Below, one piece after another: positions 1-9,275 of a stretch of 64,000 bases of DNA (position 1 is its first letter; the number at the start of each line of letters is the position of its first letter). A model generated the notes under the pieces. It saw only the letters and a program-made list of their open reading frames with translations, was not told where the DNA came from and ran no database searches. Source of the stretch: Nitrospirota bacterium (lineage in GTDB: Bacteria > Nitrospirota > Thermodesulfovibrionia > Thermodesulfovibrionales > UBA6898); assembly GCA_021783515.1 (NCBI GenBank), contig JAJXTV010000015.1:1-64000 (forward strand), written 5' to 3'. The position numbers were made by a program, and so were the translations under genes.

Positions 1-1
1 T

Positions 2-769
2 CCCTTCCATACGTGGACGCCCGACGTTTATGAGGGGGCTCCCGCTCCCGTGTCCGCCTTTGTGGCAACGGTATCGAAGGGGGCGGTGTTTGCGCTGCTG
101 GTCCGTTATTTCGGCGAGGGGGGGGGGCAGACCGGCAGACCGCTCTTTGCGACGTTTTGGGCGCTGGCGGTCGCCTCTATGTTTGCGGGCAACCTCCTTG
201 CCCTTTTTCAGGAGAACGTGAAACGAATGCTCGCCTATTCATCGATAGCCCATGTCGGATATCTCCTCGTGGCGTTTCTGTCGGCGGGGAGGATGATGGT
301 GCCCGCGGTGAGCTATTATCTGGCTGCCTACTTTGCCACGATGCTCGGTGCGTTCGGAGTAGTAACGATTACCTCCGGCAGAGGCCGGGACGCGGATCTT
401 CTGGAAGACTACCGCGGTCTGGCCGGGGAGCGGCCGTGGTTGGCGGGCGTTTTTACTGTGATGCTCCTCTCTCTGGCGGGCATACCTCTGACGGCAGGGT
501 TCATAGGAAAGTTTTATGTGGTTGCCGCCGGAGTGGATTCGGCCCTATGGGTGCCCGTCCTGGCGCTTGCGATGAACAGTGCGATAGGACTCTTTTATTA
601 TCTGCGTGTTGTAACGGTCATGTTTGCACCTGCGGCCGAGGGGAGAGCCTTGCCGCGGCTTTCCCTTGCCGGGGGGGCTGTGGTAGTCTGTCTGACGGGG
701 GTGGTCTTATGTCTCGGCGTTTTTCCCTCTTTCCTGGTCGATCTCATTCGTGTGATGACGAGCCGTTAG
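2..769 (+). CDS. nuoN: NADH-quinone oxidoreductase subunit N, C-terminal part
   Basis: The frame is open from the first bases of the window, so the 5' end is missing. The opening residues (PFHTWTPDVYEGAP) are the family signature of the antiporter-like NuoN/MrpD membrane subunit of respiratory complex I, followed by several hydrophobic helices and the conserved ENVKRMLAYSSIAH segment. NuoN sits in the inner membrane and takes part in proton translocation coupled to quinone reduction. It is normally the last gene of the nuo operon, which fits the gap of about 200 bp and the unrelated sigma gene downstream. An internal GTG at 50 is not the true start because the family motif begins before it. 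Confidence 0.93.
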   Translation, partial: PFHTWTPDVYEGAPAPVSAFVATVSKGAVFALLVRYFGEGGGQTGRPLFATFWALAVASMFAGNLLALFQENVKRMLAYSSIAHVGYLLVAFLSAGRMMVPAVSYYLAAYFATMLGAFGVVTITSGRGRDADLLEDYRGLAGERPWLAGVFTVMLLSLAGIPLTAGFIGKFYVVAAGVDSALWVPVLALAMNSAIGLFYYLRVVTVMFAPAAEGRALPRLSLAGGAVVVCLTGVVLCLGVFPSFLVDLIRVMTSR

Positions 770-978
770 AGGGCGGCAGGCGGAATGGTCGTCCGGGCAA
801 GCTGTTCTTCGGCCGTCATGTAGGACAAACCCCTACACGCGACTCTATAGATTCTTACAAAAAAAACAGACACAGGCCGATATAAATCCCGATCCTTCTC
901 CCCTATCATGGTTAGGTAATCATATCTTTATCTGACGTATGAATTCCGGTGTGATTTTTTCAGAAAGGGGTATTTGTC

Positions 979-2610
979 ATGGCTAAGTTGACTGATGTTC
1001 TGGCGTATTCCGAGGAGTACGTTGAAAGAGAAGACCTTGACTTTCTGGGGCCCAGGGAGAGGGAAGATGAAGATGAGGAAGAGAAAGAGCTTTGGGCAGA
1101 GGAGAGGGAAGAAGAGGCCGGTCTGGACGAGGAGAAGCAGGGTAGCTTAGTTGACAACGATTATGAACCGTTGAAGATGTACCTGAAAGAGATGGGCAGC
1201 ATCCCGCTTCTTACAAGGGATGGTGAGATCGAAATGGCCAAAAGGATCGAACGGGGAAGAGAAAAACTGATGAGAATAATCTTCTCGGTCCCCTTTGCCC
1301 TGCAGAAACTCATGTCGCTCGGCGATGCCGTCAGAAACGGAGAGATGTCGCTCGACGAGATTGTGCAGAACGGCGGAGGTTCGGAGGACGCCGTCATGTT
1401 CGAGACGAAGAAATTTATTGCGGCGCTGGATGGGATAAAGGACCTGAGCAAAAAAACGCAGAAATACCGAAGCGCGGGCGCCAAAGGGAAGAAGACGGCT
1501 GCATCGCAGTGCCGGGAAGGCAGACGTTCGGACAATTGCCACGAAAAAATGCTCAATCTTCTCGGCGGACTGAGGCTCAAGGAATGCTTCATGCAGACTT
1601 TCTACGCAGAGATCGCAGCTGCAATCCGCCGCATCGATGAGGCGAATGAGGAACTCGCCTCGATCAGCCGGAGGCTGAGGGCCGCCGGGTACGCCGTGAG
1701 CGACAACGGGTCAAGGCCTTCCCTGAGGCGTAAGGAAGGAAGGGTGGAGGGAAAAAACCATCTGATAAAGATCCACCGCGAATGCAACGAGAAGGTGCGG
1801 GCCACAGAGAAGGCCATCGGGATCAATTATTCGGAAATGAAGCAGACGTCAAAGGTCTTGGCGGCCTGCATGGAGGAGATTTCCACCGCCAAGCAGGCGA
1901 TGGTGGAAGCCAATCTCAGGCTGGTGATCAGCATCGCCAAGCGGTATATGGGGAAGGGGCTCAGCTTCCCCGACCTTATCCAGGAAGGGAATATCGGTCT
2001 TATGAGGGCGGTCGAGAAGTTCGAATACCAGCGGGGATACAAGTTCAGCACGTATGCCACCTGGTGGGTAAGGCAGACCATAACGCGGGCGCTTACAGAC
2101 CAGTCCAGGACGATACGGATACCGGTGCATATGGGCGAAGTCATCGCGCGCGTCTCCCGTGTGACGAGGGAGATGGTGCAGGAACTCGGCTGCGAGCCCC
2201 TGCCGGAGGAGATCGCCTCCAGGATCAATATGCCTCTTTCGAAAGTCAAGGCGATACTGAAGGTCTCGAAGGAGCCGGTCTCTCTCGAAACCCCGATCGG
2301 CGAAGAGGAAGACAGCCACCTCGGCGATCTGATCGAAGACAAATCGACCCCGTCGCCGCTCGAAAGGTCGGTGTATAACGACCTCAGAAAACAGGTGGAC
2401 CAGTTGTTGTATACCCTTAGCCCGAAGGAGGCCCAGATTCTCCGGAGGAGGTTCGGAATCGGGGAGGATTCGACACGGACACTGGAAGAACTCGGCCAGG
2501 AGTTCGATGTGACGCGGGAGAGGATACGCCAGATAGAGGTCAAGGCGATCCGGAAGCTGAAACACCCCTCCCGGAGCGGGCATCTGAAGGCTTTTCTCGA
2601 AGCCAGATAG
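979..2610 (+). CDS. rpoD: RNA polymerase primary sigma factor (RpoD type)
   Basis: 543 aa. Region 1.2 lies at about residues 61-96, a long non-conserved insert follows, regions 2.1-2.4 are at about 305-375 ([30 protein letters not shown]), then region 3, and region 4 with its helix-turn-helix ([17 protein letters not shown]) closes the protein. These are hallmarks of the housekeeping group 1 sigma that directs RNA polymerase to -35/-10 promoters. The N-terminus has no recognisable region 1.1; instead there are about 55 residues extremely rich in Glu and Asp. The ATG at 979 is preceded by AGAAAGGGG. The gene is monocistronic as far as can be seen, without the dnaG partner often found upstream. 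A second group 1/2 copy elsewhere cannot be excluded. Confidence 0.93.
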   Translation: MAKLTDVLAYSEEYVEREDLDFLGPREREDEDEEEKELWAEEREEEAGLDEEKQGSLVDNDYEPLKMYLKEMGSIPLLTRDGEIEMAKRIERGREKLMRIIFSVPFALQKLMSLGDAVRNGEMSLDEIVQNGGGSEDAVMFETKKFIAALDGIKDLSKKTQKYRSAGAKGKKTAASQCREGRRSDNCHEKMLNLLGGLRLKECFMQTFYAEIAAAIRRIDEANEELASISRRLRAAGYAVSDNGSRPSLRRKEGRVEGKNHLIKIHRECNEKVRATEKAIGINYSEMKQTSKVLAACMEEISTAKQAMVEANLRLVISIAKRYMGKGLSFPDLIQEGNIGLMRAVEKFEYQRGYKFSTYATWWVRQTITRALTDQSRTIRIPVHMGEVIARVSRVTREMVQELGCEPLPEEIASRINMPLSKVKAILKVSKEPVSLETPIGEEEDSHLGDLIEDKSTPSPLERSVYNDLRKQVDQLLYTLSPKEAQILRRRFGIGEDSTRTLEELGQEFDVTRERIRQIEVKAIRKLKHPSRSGHLKAFLEAR

Positions 2611-2679
2611 TGCAGCGTCATCCGGAATTGTCGAGCACTGACATTAAAGTGTGCACCTTTAGTTGACCGTTCGCGAAGC

Positions 2680-2700
2680 GGGACGGCAGCACGCCGTCCC
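2680..2700. terminator. GC-rich hairpin after the sigma gene
   Basis: A perfect 8-bp inverted repeat (GGGACGGC / GCCGTCCC) with a 5-nt loop lies 70 bp after the sigma factor stop. It has no T run, so intrinsic termination is uncertain; it may only stabilise the transcript end. Confidence 0.3.
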
Positions 2701-2759
2701 CGCCTCATTCTTTCTCCCGTGATATCTTCGCCCACGCACCCTTTCTTTCCCCGCCGCGC

Positions 2760-2788
2760 TTGACAAGACCGCAGGGCTGGTATAAATT
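2760..2788 (+). promoter_or_regulatory. Promoter of the OsmC gene
   Basis: Consensus -35 TTGACA at 2760-2765, followed by TATAAA at 2781-2786 (15-bp spacer) overlapping TAAATT at 2783-2788 (17-bp spacer). The OsmC start lies about 25 bp downstream. An open frame that would start at this TTG is therefore promoter, not coding sequence. Confidence 0.6.
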
Positions 2789-2813
2789 AAGCGAAAAAAA
2801 AGGAGGAATGTCA

Positions 2814-3233
2814 GTGGCAAAGGCAAAGATCACCTTTACAAGCGGGCTGCAGTTCGTGGGCGAGGCTGATTCGGGGCATGCCGTCGTGATGGACGGCGAG
2901 GAAAAATCCGGGGGGAGGAACTCCGGCCCGCGGCCGATGGAACTCCTGCTCCTGGGTCTCGGGGGCTGCACCGGGATGGATGTCGTCTCGATCCTCAGGA
3001 AGAAGAGGGAGCCCGTGATCGGTCTGGAAGTGAACGTCAACGGCATTATGGCCGAAGATTATCCGCACAAGTATACGCAGATGGAGATCGAGTATGTGGT
3101 GAAGGGGAAGGGCGTGACGGAAGGGGGGGTGAAGAGGGCGATTGAGTTGTCGATGGAGAAGTATTGTTCCGTCAAGGCGACCCTCGAGGGCGCGGCGAAG
3201 ATCGGGTGGTCCTGCAGGATTGTGGAGGAGTAG
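2814..3233 (+). CDS. OsmC/Ohr family protein
   Basis: 139 aa from GTG 2814, chosen because AGGAGG at 2801-2806 gives a 7-nt spacing; an ATG at 2808 would leave only one base. OsmC-fold proteins form dimers that reduce organic hydroperoxides with a pair of cysteines. Both are present: one in LLGLGGCTGMD near residue 52 and one in MEKYCSVKATL near residue 119. The hydrophobic helix after the first Cys and the C-terminal CSVKATLEGAAKI stretch fit the YhfA/OsmC branch better than Ohr. It has its own promoter and is not clearly operonic with its neighbours. Substrate cannot be read from the sequence. Confidence 0.88.
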   Translation: MAKAKITFTSGLQFVGEADSGHAVVMDGEEKSGGRNSGPRPMELLLLGLGGCTGMDVVSILRKKREPVIGLEVNVNGIMAEDYPHKYTQMEIEYVVKGKGVTEGGVKRAIELSMEKYCSVKATLEGAAKIGWSCRIVEE

Positions 3234-3286
3234 CACGGAGGGAAGGGCGGTATCAAAAAATCCGCTGTTTCAGGTAAAATTCCTGT

Positions 3287-3871
3287 ATGAATACATACGA
3301 TGAGGTAGTGGCATTTCACGGCCATTCATGCCCGGGACTCGCGCTGGGGTACCGGGTGGCGCTGCGTGCGCTCAGGGAGTTCAGGGGCAGGTCGGAGGAC
3401 GAGGAGCTTGTCGCGGTCGTCGAGAACAACTCATGCGCGGTGGACGCGATACAGGCGATGGCCGGCTGCACATTCGGAAAGGGCAACCTGATATTCCGGG
3501 ATTACGGGAAGCAGGTCTATGCCTTTTTCGACCGTCCTTCGGGCAAGGGGATCAGGGTCTCGGTGGACTGGAAGAAGCCTGCCGAGACCGAAGAGGAAAA
3601 GACAATGTGGGAGAAGTACGCCAAGGGAGACCGGTCGAAGAGGGTGGTGCAATTCGTCCACGACAGAAAGGCGGCGAAGATCAGGTACATACTCGAGGCT
3701 GACGAAAAAGAGCTCATGGCGGTGCGCAAGGTACGCGAAAGCCTTCCCGCGGAGGCCGAGATCTACCGGAGCATCGTCTGCGAGGGATGCGGAGAAAAGG
3801 TGGCAGAGCCGAAGGTCAGGATCAGGGTCGGCAGATTGTTGTGCATACCTTGCTTGGGGACAAAGAAATAA
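3287..3871 (+). CDS. FmdE family protein with C-terminal zinc finger
   Basis: 194 aa. The N-terminal domain begins with the signature HGHSCPGLALGYR (residues about 11-23) and a second conserved Cys in NNSCAVDAIQ, then TFGKGNL. This is the FmdE family, named after a protein co-encoded with tungsten/molybdenum formylmethanofuran dehydrogenase but widespread in bacteria that lack methanogenesis. The C-terminus carries a four-Cys zinc finger of TraR/DksA type (CEGC ... CIPC, about residues 164-189). The role outside methanogens is not established; binding of metal or a molybdopterin-like cofactor is only a guess. Its TAA overlaps the argB ATG (TAATG), so the two are translationally coupled. Confidence 0.85.
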   Translation: MNTYDEVVAFHGHSCPGLALGYRVALRALREFRGRSEDEELVAVVENNSCAVDAIQAMAGCTFGKGNLIFRDYGKQVYAFFDRPSGKGIRVSVDWKKPAETEEEKTMWEKYAKGDRSKRVVQFVHDRKAAKIRYILEADEKELMAVRKVRESLPAEAEIYRSIVCEGCGEKVAEPKVRIRVGRLLCIPCLGTKK

Positions 3872-4752
3872 TGGAAGAGATAATAAAGAAGGCCGAAATA
3901 CTGATCGATGCTCTGCCGTATATCAGAAATTTCTTCGGCAAGACATTCGTGATCAAGTACGGCGGCGCCGCACAGACGAAGGACGAGCTGAAAGAGTCTT
4001 TCGCAAAGGACGTTGTCATGCTGAACTACATCGGCATACGGACGGTGATCGTCCACGGCGGGGGGCCGAAGATATCCGCCACGATGGAACGGATGGGGAA
4101 AAAGCCCGAGTTCATCAACGGCCAGCGGGTGACCGACCAGGAGACGATGGACATCGTCGAGATGGTCCTCGGGGGACTGATCAACAAGGAAATCGTGTCC
4201 CTGATCAACCGGCACGGCGGGAGGGCGGTGGGGCTGAGCGGCAAAGACGGAGGGCTTATCAAGGCCCGGAAGAAGGGGATAAAGAAGCCGACGGCGGAAA
4301 CAGGGGGCGGGGAGGTCATAGACCTGGGGCTCGTCGGCGAGGTCACCTCGGTCGATCCTGCGGTCATAGAGGGCCTTGAGAGGAGCGGCTTTATTCCGGT
4401 CGTCTCGCCGATCGGCGCGGGCCCTGACGGCGAAACGCTTAACATCAACGCGGACTTTGTCGCGTCTGCGATCTCTTCGTCGCTGAAGGCGGAAAAACTT
4501 ATGCTGCTGACGGATGTCCCGGGGCTGCTCGACAAGGGCGGGAAGGTGATTCCGACTCTCAGAAAGGGCGAGATGGACGCGCTGCTCAAAGACGGCACGA
4601 TAGCAGGCGGCATGGTCCCCAAGGTAATGGCATGTCTGAACGCAATTCTGAACGGGGTAGGGAAGACTCACATTGTTGACGGGAGAGTGCCCCATTGCCT
4701 GCTGCTCGAGATCTTCACGAAAGAGGGCATCGGGACCGAGATACTGGTGTGA
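3871..4752 (+). CDS. argB: Acetylglutamate kinase
   Basis: 293 aa. ArgB phosphorylates N-acetyl-L-glutamate with ATP, the second step of arginine synthesis. The family motifs are present: KYGGAA near residue 29 (phosphate binding), IVHGGGPKI near 63, GLSGKDG, the NINAD box and the LTDVPGLLDK segment. The longer reading frame that starts inside the upstream gene is discounted because the conserved protein begins at MEEIIKKAEIL. The ATG shares its first base with the fmdE-like stop. Other arginine genes (argC, argJ) are about 24 kb away on the opposite strand, so the pathway is split into separate units here. Confidence 0.95.
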   Translation: MEEIIKKAEILIDALPYIRNFFGKTFVIKYGGAAQTKDELKESFAKDVVMLNYIGIRTVIVHGGGPKISATMERMGKKPEFINGQRVTDQETMDIVEMVLGGLINKEIVSLINRHGGRAVGLSGKDGGLIKARKKGIKKPTAETGGGEVIDLGLVGEVTSVDPAVIEGLERSGFIPVVSPIGAGPDGETLNINADFVASAISSSLKAEKLMLLTDVPGLLDKGGKVIPTLRKGEMDALLKDGTIAGGMVPKVMACLNAILNGVGKTHIVDGRVPHCLLLEIFTKEGIGTEILV

Positions 4753-4793
4753 CGCCCGCCAGGCCTTTCTTGACCTTGCTCCCTAAGCGGTAG

Positions 4794-5729
4794 ATGTACG
4801 ACCTGCTCCTGCCTTTCGGTCTCGTTATTCTCGGCGGCGTTATTTTTAAGAGGCTGCGCTTTCCCGGGGTCGACGCGGAAAGCGTTCGGGATGCCATCAA
4901 TGCGGCGGTCCTGAATATCTTCCTCCCGGCGTTATGCGTCAAGGCCGTCTATACCGCCCGCGTGGATGCGCGGCTCTTTTTGGTGCCGCTGACCTCGTGG
5001 GCGACGACGCTCGCCTCGCTTCTGCTTTCTCTGGGGGTGTATGCGCTGGTAGGCAAGAAGATGCGCATTACGGCAGCGGAAAAGGGCGTGCTGGTGCTCG
5101 GCGCGACCTTCGGCAACGTACTGTATCTCGGACTGCCGGTCCTTACCGGCCTGTACGGCAGCGAGGCGGCGAAATATGCGCTCTTTTACGACCTCCTTGC
5201 GGCAACGCCGGTGTTATGGATTTTCGGGGCGGCCCTTGCGTCCCGGCACGGGGAGGGAAGGGGGACGACGGCGCTGCAGTCGCTGAAGATAATAGCGACC
5301 CTTCCGCCGATTTGGGGGATCGCCGTCGGCTTTTGCCTCAAACTGGCGGCGGTGCCGGTGCCCGCGGTTCTTATGAAGACATTCGGAATGCTCGGCGAGA
5401 CGGTCGTGCCGCTCATGCTCTTTAGCGTGGGGCTCGCCCTTTCCCTCCCGAAGGTGAAGCATGCGGTAGTCGCCCTCCCTGCAGTTTGCATGAAACTTCT
5501 GATCGCGCCTTTCCTGGCGCTTCTTGCGGGACATTTTCTCGGCCTCAAGGGAGAGCCTCTTGCTGCATGCGCGATCGAAGGAGGGATGCCGACGATGATT
5601 CTGTCGCTGCTTATCGCCGCCAGGTTCAAACTTGACGTTCCCCTTGCCGCATTCCTGATAGTCGTGACGACCGCCCTGTTTTTCTTCACGCTTCCGATGA
5701 TCATATATGTGACGGGGTTCCTTCCATAA
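4794..5729 (+). CDS. AEC family permease (auxin efflux carrier-like)
   Basis: 311 aa and almost entirely hydrophobic, with about ten membrane segments in two related halves. Typical AEC features are visible: N-terminal GGVIFKRL, then NIFLPALCVKAVY with the proline-broken helix, GNVLYLGLPVL in the first half, and the C-terminal GGMPTMILSLLIAARFKLD. The family transports organic anions such as malate or malonate, and auxin in plants, by secondary transport. Specificity cannot be deduced and neighbouring genes do not help. It follows argB by about 40 bp and may be co-transcribed. Confidence 0.85.
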   Translation: MYDLLLPFGLVILGGVIFKRLRFPGVDAESVRDAINAAVLNIFLPALCVKAVYTARVDARLFLVPLTSWATTLASLLLSLGVYALVGKKMRITAAEKGVLVLGATFGNVLYLGLPVLTGLYGSEAAKYALFYDLLAATPVLWIFGAALASRHGEGRGTTALQSLKIIATLPPIWGIAVGFCLKLAAVPVPAVLMKTFGMLGETVVPLMLFSVGLALSLPKVKHAVVALPAVCMKLLIAPFLALLAGHFLGLKGEPLAACAIEGGMPTMILSLLIAARFKLDVPLAAFLIVVTTALFFFTLPMIIYVTGFLP

Positions 5730-5850
5730 ACGGCAGGACGGTCGTTGACAGATCTGCTGCCGCTGATACCGGCATAGAGGTTTACAAACCGCGGGAGAAA
5801 GGTGTAATGTGATAAATGGTCGGGATGTCGCGAAATAACGGAGGGACCTT

Positions 5851-7233
5851 ATGCAGCCGCTAGCATACGGCGTCCTGGGGGCTGCTGCGGGAGGGGTCTT
5901 CGTCTGGATCTTCGTCTCCTGGTTCTTCAAGAAATCCTACGCGACGGAGATAGCCGCCCTCCAGATGATGCAGGCGGAACTCGCGGCTGAGGCGAAAAGC
6001 TCCGAAGCGGTGGACGCCGAACTGAGACATCAGATCGCTCAGAAAGACGCTGCCCTTGAACGGGTACGGGGCGAGCTCGATAAAGAGCGTGAAGGGAAGG
6101 CGCGGCTCGAAGAGGCGCAGAAATACCTGAAGGAACAGATCGGTCGTTTCGAAGAAATTGAGGTCAAGCTGGGAGAAACGTTCAAGGCCCTTTCGCTTGA
6201 TGCCCTGGCGAGAAACTCGGACGAGTTCAGGAAATACGGTGAGGAGTTTATTAAGCTCGCGGAAGAAAAGCTGAAGTCTCAGACGGTCGAGGGCCAGAAG
6301 GAACTGGAAGGGAAAAAGGGGCTCATCGACCAAAACATTGAAATTATAGGAAAGACCCTGGCCGAAGTCCAGAAGAGGATTGAAGATGTCGGCAAGACCA
6401 GCGGCGAGAAGTTCTCTGAAGTATCGATGCTCATCAAAAAACATGAAGAAGTAACCGTCAAACTAAAGGATACCACGGACCATCTGCGGCATGCCTTTGC
6501 GAGTTCGAAGAAGAGAGGGGAATGGGGCGAGCGCATGGCGGAAGATGTTATCAGACTGATAGGGATGGCCGAAGGGATAAATTATATCAAGCAAAAGACC
6601 CTGGAACACGCCGCCGGGCGGCCTGATTACACCTTCCTGCTTCCCAATGACCTGAAGATCAATATGGACGTGAAATTTCCGCTCGAAAACTATCAGCACT
6701 ATCTTGATGCGCAGTCGGAGCATGACCGGAAGCGCTTTAAGGACGAGCTCCTGAAGAACGCAAGAACCATGATTAAGCAGGTGACGACACGCGATTATAT
6801 CAACCCCGGTGAAAACACCGTCGATTACGTGCTTGTCTTCATCCCGAATGAGCAGGTGTACAGTTTCATCAACGAGGCCGAACCGACCATCATGGATGAG
6901 GCGCTGAAGCAGAAGGTCATCTTATGTTCCCCCTTTACTCTTTATGCCGTGCTTGCGGTGATACGGCAGGCGGTCGAAAATTTCAATCTCGAACGAACCG
7001 CCTCGGAGATATTAAAGCTGCTCGCGGAGTTTTCGAGGCAATGGAACGCCTACAAGGAAAAGTTCAGGATAATGGGAGAACGTCTTGACGCCGCAAAGAA
7101 GGAATACGACGCGCTCGTGACGACGCGGACCAATATGCTCGACCGGCCGCTCAGGAAGATTGAGGATTTGAGGCGCCGGAACGACATCGCGCCGGGCTCC
7201 GAGAGCGGGTTCGACGAAACAACGCTGCTCTGA
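5851..7233 (+). CDS. rmuC: RmuC family DNA recombination protein
   Basis: 460 aa. One N-terminal membrane helix (about residues 7-29) anchors the protein; a charged coiled coil runs to about 130 and again around 150-215; then comes the RmuC domain with its PD-(D/E)XK-like fold (KRGEWGERMAEDVI, GRPDYTFLLPND, INMDVKFPLENY). RmuC limits inversion at short inverted repeats in E. coli and recent work on the family describes it as a nuclease. The acidic residues and Lys of MDVKFP fit an active site. ATG 5851 follows ACGGAGGGACC. The next gene starts 18 bp downstream, so the two are probably one operon. Confidence 0.9.
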   Translation: MQPLAYGVLGAAAGGVFVWIFVSWFFKKSYATEIAALQMMQAELAAEAKSSEAVDAELRHQIAQKDAALERVRGELDKEREGKARLEEAQKYLKEQIGRFEEIEVKLGETFKALSLDALARNSDEFRKYGEEFIKLAEEKLKSQTVEGQKELEGKKGLIDQNIEIIGKTLAEVQKRIEDVGKTSGEKFSEVSMLIKKHEEVTVKLKDTTDHLRHAFASSKKRGEWGERMAEDVIRLIGMAEGINYIKQKTLEHAAGRPDYTFLLPNDLKINMDVKFPLENYQHYLDAQSEHDRKRFKDELLKNARTMIKQVTTRDYINPGENTVDYVLVFIPNEQVYSFINEAEPTIMDEALKQKVILCSPFTLYAVLAVIRQAVENFNLERTASEILKLLAEFSRQWNAYKEKFRIMGERLDAAKKEYDALVTTRTNMLDRPLRKIEDLRRRNDIAPGSESGFDETTLL

Positions 7234-7250
7234 ATAAAGGCGGAGTTCCA

Positions 7251-8072
7251 GTGGCCGGAAGAAATAAGAGAAGATCGTTTCTTAAGAAGATCATACCCCT
7301 ATGCCTCATTTTGCTTGCCGGCTTTATCGCGCTCCAGTTTGTGTATCCGGACGTTTCGGCACTGAAAAAGAACAATCCGAAGGTTACGGCGATGATGAAG
7401 TACCGGGAAGCCGAGTGGAGGAAAGAGGGGAAAAAATACCGAATAGACCAGAAGTGGGTATCCCTGTCCGCTATTTCGCCGTATCTGATCAAGGCGGTGC
7501 TGATCGGAGAGGACGACAAGTTCTGGAGGCACGAGGGGTTCGATTACGAGGCGATGCAGAAGGCGATCGAAAAGGATATCAAGGCGAAGAAGTTCAAACT
7601 GGGGGGAAGCACGATCAGCCAGCAGCTTGCCAAGAACCTGTATCTTTCGCCTTCAAAGAACCCCCTGAGAAAAATGAGAGAGGCGATCATCACCTGGCGC
7701 ATGGAAAGGACGCTCTCCAAAAAGAGGATCCTCGAGCTCTATCTGAACGTCGCTGAATGGGGCGACAGGGGGGTCTTCGGAATAGGCGCCGCCGCCCGGC
7801 ATTATTACGGGAAGCCGGCCTCCGAACTCGGTCCCGGAGAGGCGGCGAGACTGGCGGCGGTGCTTCCGAACCCCAGAAAGTACAACGCCCTGGGGGAGCA
7901 GCGGTATGTCGTCAACCGTTCGAATCTGATTTTCAGAATTATGGTGAGAAGGGGCATCGTGGTTCCGGAGTATGAAGAGATGCAGGCGGAACCAGAGGGG
8001 CCTGAGGTTCCACCCGAACCCTCTCAGCCGCCGGCTTCGTCGATCATCGACACAAAACCGTCGGCGGATTGA
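7251..8072 (+). CDS. mtgA: Monofunctional biosynthetic peptidoglycan transglycosylase
   Basis: 273 aa from a GTG with GGAG 7-8 nt upstream. A basic N-terminus and one membrane helix (about 11-31) precede a GT51 domain. All the donor-site motifs are present: EDDKFWRHEGFD (about 86-97, catalytic Glu), GGSTISQQLAKNLYLS (about 119-134), RKMREAI and ELYLNVAEWG. It polymerises lipid II into glycan strands on the periplasmic face. No transpeptidase domain follows, only a Pro/Glu-rich tail of about 30 residues, which makes it MtgA rather than a class A PBP. Confidence 0.95.
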   Translation: MAGRNKRRSFLKKIIPLCLILLAGFIALQFVYPDVSALKKNNPKVTAMMKYREAEWRKEGKKYRIDQKWVSLSAISPYLIKAVLIGEDDKFWRHEGFDYEAMQKAIEKDIKAKKFKLGGSTISQQLAKNLYLSPSKNPLRKMREAIITWRMERTLSKKRILELYLNVAEWGDRGVFGIGAAARHYYGKPASELGPGEAARLAAVLPNPRKYNALGEQRYVVNRSNLIFRIMVRRGIVVPEYEEMQAEPEGPEVPPEPSQPPASSIIDTKPSAD

Positions 8073-8096
8073 TCGCGCAGAAGGAATTGTCCGGAT

Positions 8097-9275
8097 TTAT
8101 TCTGGCGGGCAGGCGAGCTTTTCCCTGCCGAAGGGCGAAAACTCCCTGAGCTCCCGTACGATGCCGGGCATCACCTCGATCACCCGGTCGATCTCCTGCT
8201 CCGTATTGTAACGGCTCAACGAAAAGCGGACCGAGCCGTGCACGGCGGTATACGGTATTCCCATCGCCCTCAACACATGCGAAGGCTCGAGCGAGCCGGA
8301 GGTACAGGCCGATCCGGAAGAGGCGCAGATGCCGAACTCGTTGAGCCTCAGCAGTATCGCCTCGCCTTCAATGAATTCGAAGCTCATATTCGTTGTATTG
8401 GGAAGCCGGTTTTCGATGTCGCCGTTTATCCTTGCGTCCGGGCAGGCCTGAAGGAGCGCGCCTTCGAGCCTGTCGCAAAGGACTTTGAGATACGACGCCT
8501 CCTTTTGCAGAAACTGTGCCGCCAGTTCGCAGGCCTTTCCAAGGCCGATAATCGACGCGACGTTCTCGGTGCCGGCCCGACGGCCTTTTTCTTGGTGGCC
8601 TCCGATGACATAGGGGCTGAAGCGTGTGCCCCGCCGCACGTACAATACGCCGATCCCCTTCGGCGCGTGCAGCTTGTGGCCCGAGAGCGACAGCATATCG
8701 GCCGGAAGGCTCTTCATGTCGAGGCGCAGCTTGCCGGCCGTCTGGACGGCGTCGGTGTGAAACAGCACCCCTCGTTCCTTGAGCTTTTCGGCAATATGCG
8801 CTATAGGAAAGAGAACTCCGGTTTCGTTGTTCGCATGCATGATCGAAGCGACCGCGGTGTCGTCGTCGACCGCTCTGAAGAGAAAATCGGTGTCGAGCTG
8901 GCCCAGGTTATTCACCGGCACGTAAGTGACGCGGCAGCCCTTGCGCGCAAGGTGTCTGCAGAAGTTGAGGACAGCCGGATGCTCGACCCTCGTCGTGATC
9001 ACGTGTTTCTTTCGCGGAAGCGATTCGACGGCGCTCATAAGCGCGGTGTTGTCGCTCTCGGTGCCGCAGCTCGTGAAGATGATCTCCTCTGGATGCGCGT
9101 TCAGCAGGGCCGCGACCTTCTCCCTGGCCTCTTCGATCTTCCGGTGCAACTGGCCGCCGAACGTATGCATGCTCGAGGGGTTTCCGTAGAGGTCCCGGAG
9201 AAACGGGATCATTTCATCGAGCACCTCGGGGGCGACAGGCGTGGTAGCGTTATTATCGAGGTAGATAGTGGTCAC
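8097..9275 (-). CDS. Cysteine desulfurase (NifS/IscS type)
   Basis: 392 aa from GTG 9275, preceded by GGTGGAGG; that GTG overlaps the nifU stop (GTGA). The enzyme takes sulfur from L-cysteine through PLP and delivers persulfide for Fe-S assembly. Visible sites: DNNATTP at the N-terminus, HNE-type HANNETGV, HTDAVQTAGK, the PLP-lysine motif SLSGHKLHAPKG and the catalytic-Cys loop CASSGSACTSG near residue 320. The long Cys loop is that of group I desulfurases. Its immediate partner is a full-length NifU, so this is a NIF-type pair rather than ISC. No nitrogenase genes are in view; such pairs serve general Fe-S assembly in many anaerobes. Confidence 0.94.
   Translation of the reverse strand: MTTIYLDNNATTPVAPEVLDEMIPFLRDLYGNPSSMHTFGGQLHRKIEEAREKVAALLNAHPEEIIFTSCGTESDNTALMSAVESLPRKKHVITTRVEHPAVLNFCRHLARKGCRVTYVPVNNLGQLDTDFLFRAVDDDTAVASIMHANNETGVLFPIAHIAEKLKERGVLFHTDAVQTAGKLRLDMKSLPADMLSLSGHKLHAPKGIGVLYVRRGTRFSPYVIGGHQEKGRRAGTENVASIIGLGKACELAAQFLQKEASYLKVLCDRLEGALLQACPDARINGDIENRLPNTTNMSFEFIEGEAILLRLNEFGICASSGSACTSGSLEPSHVLRAMGIPYTAVHGSVRFSLSRYNTEQEIDRVIEVMPGIVRELREFSPFGREKLACPPE

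Noticed and set aside
2760-2813. Upstream TTG start of the OsmC gene
   Set aside because: It coincides with the -35 box of a consensus promoter, and AGGAGG is placed for the GTG at 2814.
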